Positions 18,130 through 24,577 of a DNA stretch of 64,000 nucleotides are shown here, one piece after another. This DNA comes from Leeuwenhoekiella polynyae (GTDB taxonomy: Bacteria > Bacteroidota > Bacteroidia > Flavobacteriales > Flavobacteriaceae): positions 288,272 through 352,271 of the forward strand of contig NZ_QOVK01000003.1 of NCBI RefSeq assembly GCF_004104075.1, given 5' to 3'. Made by a program: the position numbers and the translations under genes. The notes beneath the pieces were generated by a model that had not been told where the DNA came from, did no database searches, and was given only the letters and a program-made list of their open reading frames with translations. The stretch's first letter is position 1. Each line of letters starts with the position of its first letter.

Positions 18130-19264
18130 TGGCTTCTTTGATTTTATCTTCGGTTACACACAGTGAAAAACGAATATATCCTGCTCCCTGAGAGCCAAAA
18201 ATACTTCCCGGGGTTAAAAACACGCTTTTATTTAATAAAATATCATCTATAAATGCTTCTGCATCACCGGCGCCTTCGGGTAATTTTGCCCAGATAAACA
18301 TTCCGGCTGCATTTTTATCATATGTACAACCCAGCAAATCAGCCAGCTTCCACATGTGTTCTCTTCTGTTTTTATAAACCTGATTGAGTTCATTAAACCA
18401 TTCTTCGCCTTCTTTTAAAACAGCGGCAGCTCCTTTTTGAATTCCATAGAACATACCACTATCCATATTACTTTTTACAGTTAAAACGGTGTTTATGTAT
18501 TCTGAAGAACCCACCAACATCCCCACTCTCCAGCCACTCATATTGAATGATTTGCTCAGAGAATTTAATTCTATAGCTACTTCTTTTGCTCCCGGAATAC
18601 TTAAAATACTCTGCGGATTTTCATTTAAAATGAAACTATATGGGTTATCATTTACTAATAGTATTGAGTTTGCTTTCGCAAAAGCCACAAGGTCTTCAAA
18701 ATCTTTTGTAGTAGCTTTTGCTCCCGTTGGCATGTGTGGGTAATTAACCCACATCAACTTCACCTTACTCAGGTCTTTTTTAGACAAAGCTTCATAATCT
18801 GGCATCCAGTTATTGGAAGCATCCAGATTGTAATAAACCGGCTCTGCTTCAACCAGACGTGTTACCGAAGTATATGTTGGGTAACCCGGATTAGGAATCA
18901 ATACCTCATCATCAGGATTTAAAAAAGCCATACTGATATGCATGATTCCTTCTTTTGATCCCATTAAAGGCAGAATTTCGCTCTCAGCATCTAGACGCAC
19001 ACCATAACGCGCTTCATAAAAATCAGCCATTGCGTTAGTCAATTCTGGCAAACCTTTGTAACTCTGATACTGATGCGCAGGACCATCTACCAGAGACTTG
19101 GTCAATGCATCGATAACATGAGGTGGCGGCGGTAAATCTGGACTACCTATACCCATGTTGATTATAGGCTTACCTGCTGCTGCAAGTGCTCGCACTTCTT
19201 TTAGCTTTCGCGAAAAGTAGTACTCTGAGGTCTGGTTTAACCGCTTAGCCGATTCTATAATCAT
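18116..19264 (-). CDS. PLP-dependent aminotransferase (class I/II), likely aromatic
   Basis: 382 residues, fold type I. The PLP lysine is K238 in NSLSKSFNMSGWRVG; NYPHMPTGA (174-182) and VNDNPYSF hold the cofactor. Sequence style is that of AspC/LL-DAP aminotransferase-like enzymes. Position between pheA and tyrA suggests it transaminates phenylpyruvate and 4-hydroxyphenylpyruvate (or prephenate), but this is from context. Its ATG overlaps the pheA stop by 4 bp (ATGA), and its 3' end overlaps tyrA by 14 bp. Confidence 0.9.
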   Translation of the reverse strand: MIIESAKRLNQTSEYYFSRKLKEVRALAAAGKPIINMGIGSPDLPPPPHVIDALTKSLVDGPAHQYQSYKGLPELTNAMADFYEARYGVRLDAESEILPLMGSKEGIMHISMAFLNPDDEVLIPNPGYPTYTSVTRLVEAEPVYYNLDASNNWMPDYEALSKKDLSKVKLMWVNYPHMPTGAKATTKDFEDLVAFAKANSILLVNDNPYSFILNENPQSILSIPGAKEVAIELNSLSKSFNMSGWRVGMLVGSSEYINTVLTVKSNMDSGMFYGIQKGAAAVLKEGEEWFNELNQVYKNRREHMWKLADLLGCTYDKNAAGMFIWAKLPEGAGDAEAFIDDILLNKSVFLTPGSIFGSQGAGYIRFSLCVTEDKIKEAIGRF

Positions 19265-20085
19265 CCTTTTCTATTTTTATATTCACCCAAAACTTTAAAT
19301 TCAAGCGCCATTATATTCAACAATTTTTTTGCTTTCTCGAAGTCTGTATAATTATCAAAAGTAACATCTACAAAAAACGAGTACTTCCACGGTGTCTCAA
19401 TAACCGGTAAAGACTGAATCTTAGTAAGATTTAATCTACAATCACTCATTACATTGAGTACTGCTGCAAGACTTCCCCGTTTGTGGTCTGCCAGAAATTT
19501 AACCGAAGCTTTGTCTGGCACCTCTGCCTCTGTCCTTCCGTTTGTATTCAAAATAAAGAAACGTGTTGAATTCTCTTTAATAGTCTGAATATCTTCAGCG
19601 ATAACATCTAAACCATAAATCTGTGCGGCTGTTATTCCGGCAATCGCACCTATCCCTTTAAGATTTCCATCGGCAATACGTTTTGCAGCCCCGGCAGTAT
19701 CATCATCTTCAACCAGCCTGATATGCTCTTTATCTTTAAAAAATTCCTTACACTGTAACAAAGCCATAGGGTGAGACCATACTTCTTCAATATCTTCTAA
19801 GTGCTGCCCCGGTAAAACCATCAAATTTTGACTTATACCCAGATAGCGTTCCCCTTCAATATTAAGCTTGTGATTATCAATCAATGCATAGTTAGGGATT
19901 ATGCTTCCTGCTATAGAATTTTCGATAGCCATTACTGCATCTGTCGCCTCGCCTTTTATCAGGCAGTTTACTAACTCTTGAAAACTACGGCACGCTATCA
20001 CCTCCACGTCTTCAGCAAAAAAATCCTGAGCGACTTTATGGTGAAAAGAACCTTTAATTCCCTGTATGGCTACTTTATGTTTCAA
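19261..20085 (-). CDS. pheA: Prephenate dehydratase with ACT domain
   Basis: 274 residues. Converts prephenate to phenylpyruvate. The catalytic dehydratase motif TRF is at 174-176; MAIENSIAGSI and SHPMALLQC are typical of the family. A C-terminal ACT domain (about 190-270) reads RGSLAAVLNVMSDCRLNLTK then IQSLPVI, where the usual phenylalanine-binding GAL and ESRP are GSL and QSLP, so feedback inhibition may be altered. The start is TTG (20083-20085). It is the first structural gene after the leader peptide and attenuator at 20109-20248. Confidence 0.93.
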   Translation of the reverse strand: MKHKVAIQGIKGSFHHKVAQDFFAEDVEVIACRSFQELVNCLIKGEATDAVMAIENSIAGSIIPNYALIDNHKLNIEGERYLGISQNLMVLPGQHLEDIEEVWSHPMALLQCKEFFKDKEHIRLVEDDDTAGAAKRIADGNLKGIGAIAGITAAQIYGLDVIAEDIQTIKENSTRFFILNTNGRTEAEVPDKASVKFLADHKRGSLAAVLNVMSDCRLNLTKIQSLPVIETPWKYSFFVDVTFDNYTDFEKAKKLLNIMALEFKVLGEYKNRKG

Positions 20086-20108
20086 TTATCTTTAGTTCAG
20101 TTTATAAC

Positions 20109-20180
20109 AAAAAAAATCCCGATTTTTTAAATCGGGACCCTATGATATTGTATTACTACACGATACTCTATAGCGGTCCC
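20109..20180 (-). promoter_or_regulatory. Transcription attenuator of the aromatic amino acid operon
   Basis: On the minus strand the leader ORF is followed by an intrinsic terminator: a 9-bp stem TCCCGATTT/AAATCGGGA (137-129 with 125-117) and eight T. A competing pairing is visible. GGGACC (20180-20175), made by the Met-Gly-Pro codons just before the leader stop, is complementary to GGTCCC (20139-20134), which includes the first four bases of the terminator's 5' arm. Ribosomes stalled at the Tyr/Phe codons would leave GGGACC free to form the antiterminator. Ribosomes reaching the stop codon would cover it and let the terminator form. Confidence 0.85.
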
Positions 20181-20248
20181 ATCTCTCTCCAGAAGAAAAA
20201 GAAATAATAACGGTTAAAAAAGTAAGGTACGTAAGACATGTGATTCAT
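20168..20248 (-). CDS. Phe/Tyr-rich leader peptide (pheL-like)
   Basis: A 26-codon ORF (ATG at 20248, TAG at 20168-20170) with 11 aromatic residues: its core is YFFNRYYFFFFW (residues 9-20), so six Phe, four Tyr in total and one Trp. It ends 82 bases before pheA, and a terminator lies between. Composition, position and the overlapping RNA structures identify it as the sensor of a ribosome-mediated attenuator for Phe and Tyr supply. An in-frame ATG at codon 4 is an alternative start. It is not homologous in sequence to E. coli pheL; the similarity is in design. Confidence 0.88.
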   Translation of the reverse strand: MNHMSYVPYFFNRYYFFFFWREMGPL

Positions 20249-20512
20249 TAATTATGCTGCTAAAGTACTTAAATAAATAAGAAGAATTTTAAAAGGGGTT
20301 GATTTTTACACATTTCAAAAAAAAAGGATGGATTATTTGAAGAAAACAAAATAGAACCTCGTATTTAAACTGCTTTGTTAGAAGATATTTTTCAAATAGC
20401 TTAATCTGGTGAGTTTATTTTTATATTGACCTAATTTTAAGGTTTTGAAAACAGCCGTCTCACTGCTATTTGTTTACTTTTAACTTTTAAAGTTTCCTTA
20501 TTTTAAGCCAGT
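20249..20512. other. Divergent intergenic region: aromatic leader and gldA
   Basis: 264 AT-rich bases with no ORF. It must hold the promoter of the pheA leader (minus) and of gldA (plus). A TACTTTAG, one mismatch from the Bacteroidota -7 element TAnnTTTG, lies on the minus strand just upstream of the leader start (about 20258-20265), which would give a very short 5' end. No convincing -33 TTTG was seen at the right distance, so promoters are not assigned. Confidence 0.4.
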
Positions 20513-21406
20513 ATGTCTATAACTGTAGAGGCCATAACCAAAATCTACGGTGCTCAGAAAGCACTTGACGATTTATCATTTTCGGTCAAAAAAGGTGAAA
20601 TCACCGGTTTTTTAGGTCCTAATGGAGCTGGTAAAACCACGATGATGAAAATCTTAACCACCTATCTGAAACAATCATCAGGATCTGCTTTTATAGCTGG
20701 TTTTTCTACAGAAAATGAAGCTTTAGAGGTTCAAAAACGAGTGGGATATCTTGCAGAGAACAATCCGTTATACCCGGAAATGTACATTAAAGAATATCTT
20801 AAACTTCACGCTGATCTCAATCACACGTCAAAAGATCGCATAGCTGAAGTTATCTCTCTTACCGGCTTGCAACCCGAAGTAACTAAAAAGATCAAACAAT
20901 TAAGCAAAGGCTACAAGCAACGTGTAGGCCTGGCTGCTGCGCTGATACACGATCCTGAAGTTCTAATTCTTGACGAACCCACAACGGGTCTTGACCCCAA
21001 TCAACTGAAAGAAATACGCGGGCTCATTAAGACTATAGGCAAAACCAAAACCGTTTTGCTCTCTACACACATTATGCAAGAGGTTGAAGCTATTTGTGAT
21101 CGAGTTATCATCATTAATAAAGGGAAGATTGTTGCAGACCGGCAACTAAAAGACCTTAAAGCCGGTAGTGAGCAAATCATAAAAGTAGAATTTGATTATC
21201 GTGTAGAGGAAGTAGCACTTAAAAATTTAACTCACGTTAATTACGTGAATAACACAGAAGGTTTTAGTTATGAAATCAGTTTTGATACGCAAAAAGATAT
21301 GCGGCCCGCCCTGTTTGATTTTGCACATGATAACGGACTAAAAACACTCCAGCTTTCTCGTATAAATACTTCTTTAGAAGAACTTTTTCACCAACTCACC
21401 CGCTAA
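20513..21406 (+). CDS. gldA: ABC transporter ATP-binding protein, GldA type
   Basis: 297 residues. Walker A GPNGAGKT (35-42), signature LSKGYKQRVGLA, Walker B VLILDEPTTGLDP and a switch His in LLSTHIMQE; a C-terminal extension of about 80 residues follows. The whole sequence has the look of GldA, the ATPase that with GldF and GldG forms the ABC complex needed for gliding in Flavobacterium. No gldF or gldG is in this window, and in flavobacteria gldA is often separate from them. Another ABC-2 exporter ATPase is the alternative. Ten bp precede the next gene. Confidence 0.8.
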   Translation: MSITVEAITKIYGAQKALDDLSFSVKKGEITGFLGPNGAGKTTMMKILTTYLKQSSGSAFIAGFSTENEALEVQKRVGYLAENNPLYPEMYIKEYLKLHADLNHTSKDRIAEVISLTGLQPEVTKKIKQLSKGYKQRVGLAAALIHDPEVLILDEPTTGLDPNQLKEIRGLIKTIGKTKTVLLSTHIMQEVEAICDRVIIINKGKIVADRQLKDLKAGSEQIIKVEFDYRVEEVALKNLTHVNYVNNTEGFSYEISFDTQKDMRPALFDFAHDNGLKTLQLSRINTSLEELFHQLTR

Positions 21407-21416
21407 ACTCACCCTA

Positions 21417-22472
21417 ATGGTTTTATACGGATTCGCCTTATTTTTAATACTAATTGCGCTTTTACCACTTACTCAAGGAACTCACTGGATTATTAGAGGC
21501 TGGGATTTTATAAGAGTTCAAAGCTGTTTTCTTCAAGCCCTAGTTATTGCACTGTTGGCTATTTTTGAATTTCCGGTAAGTGAATGGCAGTACATTGTAG
21601 CTATTAGCCTGCTTGCAGCTTTTGCGTTTCAGCTTTATGTCATTTTTCCATATACTCATTTTTATCCCCTGCGCGATTCAAAACCAGACAATCCTGATTC
21701 TTTAAGACAAATAAGCCTATTAAGTTCTAATGTTTTACAAACCAATGAAGAATACGGTAAACTTATAGAGCAAGTCAACATACATACTCCAGATATTTTA
21801 CTTGTTATGGAAACTGACAAGAACTGGGAAAACGGTTTAAAAGAATTAGAAAAAGAGTATCCTAATATCGTACGAGTTCCTTTAGATAATTTCTACGGAA
21901 TGCATCTGTATAGCAAATATGAGTTGGCGGAAACTCAGGTTAATTATCTGGTAGAGAAAGATGTACCTTCCATTTTCACTAAAGTTTACTTCGGAAGCGA
22001 TAAACCTCTGGAGCTAATTTGTGTTCATCCGGCACCTCCCAGCCCTACTGAAAATGAAACCTCAGAAGAACGCGATGCAGAACTTCTAATTGTAGGTAAA
22101 GCAGTACGTGAGTTAGACGCTGACCACCCTATTCTGGTGTGTGGCGACCTCAACGATGTGGTTTGGTCTCGGGTAAGTAGATTGTTTGCAAAAATCACCG
22201 GACTCATAGACCCCAGAATTGGCAGAGGTTTATTCCCCACCTTTCATGCAGACTACTGGTATTTACGTTTCCCTATAGATCATTTATTTCATTCAAAAAA
22301 TATTGTGGTAGATCGTATGCTGCGACTTCCTAATATAGGCTCTGATCACTATCCTATGTTTTTCACGTTTTGGTTAGAAAACGGGGAAAAAGTTGAAAAA
22401 CCAGAAATTGATTCTGAAATCGATGAGGAGGTTGAAGAGCGCATAGATGAAGGTCTGGAGCGCGCTGAGTAA
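21417..22472 (+). CDS. Membrane-anchored endonuclease/exonuclease/phosphatase family protein
   Basis: 351 residues. Three hydrophobic segments lie at about 2-20, 37-55 and 58-80, then an EEP (DNase I-like) domain: LLSSNVL, MVLME-like (LLVMETDKNW), ICVHPAPPSP, LVCGDLNDVVWS and the closing IGSDHYPMF, which carry the metal-binding Asn/Glu and the catalytic Asp/His residues. A 25-residue Glu/Asp-rich tail ends the protein. The catalytic domain is probably outside the cytoplasm. It follows gldA by 10 bp. Substrate (DNA, phospholipid or other phosphodiester) is unknown. Confidence 0.85.
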   Translation: MVLYGFALFLILIALLPLTQGTHWIIRGWDFIRVQSCFLQALVIALLAIFEFPVSEWQYIVAISLLAAFAFQLYVIFPYTHFYPLRDSKPDNPDSLRQISLLSSNVLQTNEEYGKLIEQVNIHTPDILLVMETDKNWENGLKELEKEYPNIVRVPLDNFYGMHLYSKYELAETQVNYLVEKDVPSIFTKVYFGSDKPLELICVHPAPPSPTENETSEERDAELLIVGKAVRELDADHPILVCGDLNDVVWSRVSRLFAKITGLIDPRIGRGLFPTFHADYWYLRFPIDHLFHSKNIVVDRMLRLPNIGSDHYPMFFTFWLENGEKVEKPEIDSEIDEEVEERIDEGLERAE

Positions 22473-22502
22473 TGTTAAGATGAAATAACCCAGTAAGCCT
22501 CC

Positions 22503-22601
22503 AGTAAACTACCTCGGGGCAAGCCCATGAGGCATTCGTTAGAAACAAATTTTCAATTTCGAGGCAAGCCTCGGGGTATTAAACCCTTTGGCGGCGCCAA
22601 T
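22503..22601. repeat. Dispersed intergenic repeat, copy 1 (long form)
   Basis: On the minus strand: GCGCCGCCAAAGGGTTTAAT, then CCCCGAGG, an inner segment containing TTTGTTTCTAACGAATGCC, a second CCCCGAGG and TAGTTTACT. A short form lies at 41537-41577 (plus) and a variant of the inner segment at 48865-48955. It directly follows the T run of a minus-strand terminator. The remaining intergenic DNA to 22856 holds two terminators and no gene. Confidence 0.75.
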
Positions 22602-22628
22602 AAAAAAGCCTCCTTTCGGAGGCTTCAA
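22602..22628 (-). terminator. Hairpin terminator, minus-strand orientation
   Basis: Stem GAAGCCTCC/GGAGGCTTT with a GAAA loop and a T run on the minus strand. No minus-strand gene ends just upstream of it, so it may belong with the adjacent repeat or be a leftover of a lost RNA gene. Confidence 0.6.
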
Positions 22629-22772
22629 CTAGTCAGGTCTAATGTTCATAATAAACGAGTCCCTAAACCCAACCTGACATACTTTTAGCTTCATCAATGC
22701 TAAAATTTATACTTGTTCAAAAATAAACATATTTATTATTTTAAATAATGAATATTGAAAAAATAATTACTT

Positions 22773-22820
22773 AAAAGCATAAAAAAACCGTTAGTTTCCT
22801 AACGGTTTTTTTATGCTTTT
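22773..22820. terminator. Long bidirectional terminator after nhaP-like gene
   Basis: A 22-bp perfect stem (AAAAGCATAAAAAAACCGTT/AACGGTTTTTTTATGCTTTT core) with a 4-nt loop. It lies 36 bases past the stop of the antiporter gene on the minus strand and has A and T runs on both sides. Confidence 0.85.
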
Positions 22821-22856
22821 ACTTTTATCTAATCAAATTAGGTCATATAATTCTTA

Positions 22857-24104
22857 CTATTTAGCCTTATTGACTCCAAGTTTTTTAATCACAGAACCTA
22901 CTGTAAGCCCCTGCACAAGAATTGAAAAGATCACAATAATATAAGTAATTACTAAGAATAGTTCACGATGCATATCTTGAGTGAGACTAAGCGCTAACGC
23001 GATTGAAATTCCTCCTCGAAGGCCACCCCACGTCATGATAACATCAGTACGCGGTACAAAATTGAGATGTTTTTCAAAAAAGTTGATAGGGATTAATAAT
23101 GAAATATATCTACAAATCAGCACGACTGGGATCGCAATTAAACCTGCAATAATCGCCGTCACTTCAAAGCTTATGATTAGCATTTCCATACCTATCAATA
23201 CAAACAGGATCGTATTTAATAAGATATCTATGAGCTCCCAGAATTTATCTACATAAGTTTCGGTAAGTTCAGACATCGTGTGTTTACGTGCTGTATCGTT
23301 TCCTACTACAAGTCCTGCAGTTACCATTGCTAGCGGCGCAGACATATGAAGCTTTTGCGCTGCTACTGTGCCGCACATAACTGCCGCAAGTGTGATGATC
23401 ACTTCAATATCATAATCATCTATAGACTTTAGCAATTTGTAAGTTAAATACCCTATTCCTAAACCCAATCCAATACCCCCTAAAACTTCAAGACCAAATA
23501 ACTCTAAAATATCACCAGGAGTAACCGGATCTGACGATCCGGCTATTTTAAAAATGGTAAGAAATACCACGACACCGACTCCATCATTAAATAGAGATTC
23601 TCCTACTATTTTGGTTTCTAAATTTTTAGGTGCGCCTGCTTTTTTGAGAATTCCCAATACTGCTATTGGGTCTGTAGGTGAGATCAACGCTCCAAATAAC
23701 AAACAATAAATAAAGTCAACCCCCAGTCCTAACACCATCAAAACATAATATAAAGCGCCACCAACAAGAAATGTTGAGGTTAAAACGCCTACTGTTGCAA
23801 ATACGATTACCGGCCAGCGCTGCACTTTAAGTTGTTCAAAATTGGTGTGTAGTGCTCCTGCAAAAAGTAAAAAGCTCAACATACCGTCAAGCAATACTTT
23901 CTCAAAATCTATACTGCTAATAATTTCCTTTTCTGCCTCTAGCAAGGTATCATCATAATAGGCGATACCTAAAACTCCTAATGTAAACAGAAGCGTAATC
24001 AACATCAAACCTATGGTGTTAGGCAGCTTAAGAAAACGTACGTTTATATAACCAAAGATTGCGGCAAGCCCTACTAAAATTGCTGTGATTAGATAAAAAT
24101 CCAT
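22857..24104 (-). CDS. Na+(K+)/H+ antiporter, NhaP/CPA1 type
   Basis: 415 residues with about 12 membrane helices. The transport-site block GESLFNDGVGVVVF (Asn-Asp pair) and the preceding ALISPTDPIAVLGIL are hallmarks of CPA1 antiporters, as is MTWGGLRGGISIALAL. It exchanges sodium or potassium for protons across the inner membrane. There is no C-terminal cytosolic regulatory domain. It is the last gene of an SDR-glucosidase-VOC-antiporter run, 8 bp after the VOC gene. Confidence 0.92.
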   Translation of the reverse strand: MDFYLITAILVGLAAIFGYINVRFLKLPNTIGLMLITLLFTLGVLGIAYYDDTLLEAEKEIISSIDFEKVLLDGMLSFLLFAGALHTNFEQLKVQRWPVIVFATVGVLTSTFLVGGALYYVLMVLGLGVDFIYCLLFGALISPTDPIAVLGILKKAGAPKNLETKIVGESLFNDGVGVVVFLTIFKIAGSSDPVTPGDILELFGLEVLGGIGLGLGIGYLTYKLLKSIDDYDIEVIITLAAVMCGTVAAQKLHMSAPLAMVTAGLVVGNDTARKHTMSELTETYVDKFWELIDILLNTILFVLIGMEMLIISFEVTAIIAGLIAIPVVLICRYISLLIPINFFEKHLNFVPRTDVIMTWGGLRGGISIALALSLTQDMHRELFLVITYIIVIFSILVQGLTVGSVIKKLGVNKAK

Positions 24105-24112
24105 AGATTTTT

Positions 24113-24556
24113 TTAGAGCTTATTGGTGTTTATTTCTATCCAATATCCATCTGGATCTGTAAGATATATTTGTCGTACACCATCAGGTCTTGTGTTTGTA
24201 GTACCGGTTTCTCCTGGCCAATTCTCAAAAGGAATATTTTTAGATTTCAAAAACTTCATAAAACCATCAAGATCATTAATATTCAAAGCTAAATGCACTC
24301 CTTTATGTGGCTTAAACGCTTCATCACTTTCTATCAAATGAATCTGAACGTTGTTGTCTAAAGCAAACCATCTGAATTTTGGTCCCAAACCTGCATTATC
24401 AATCTCAGGTAGCCCCAAAATATCACTGTAAAAAGCTGCGGCTTTATCTAAATCTTTAACCAAAAGGGCATCGTGATCTTTAGTAAGTTTAAAATCTTGC
24501 GCTGTCATCGTGTGTAAAAAGAATAAGTTAATTAGAAAAATATAGGCGATTTTCAT
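24113..24556 (-). CDS. Secreted VOC-superfamily (glyoxalase-like) protein
   Basis: 147 residues. I start at the ATG 24556 (MKIAYIFLINLFFLHTMTAQ), which gives a clean signal peptide, not the TTG five codons earlier. A single vicinal-oxygen-chelate domain follows: HDALLVKDLDKAAAFYSDIL, VHLALNINDLDGF and IYLTDPDGYWIEI, with His and Glu at the metal-binding positions. Being periplasmic is unusual for glyoxalase-like proteins. The substrate is unknown. Same operon as the antiporter and glucosidase. Confidence 0.85.
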   Translation of the reverse strand: MKIAYIFLINLFFLHTMTAQDFKLTKDHDALLVKDLDKAAAFYSDILGLPEIDNAGLGPKFRWFALDNNVQIHLIESDEAFKPHKGVHLALNINDLDGFMKFLKSKNIPFENWPGETGTTNTRPDGVRQIYLTDPDGYWIEINTNKL

Positions 24557-24577
24557 GATATTGAGGTTCAATTACTA

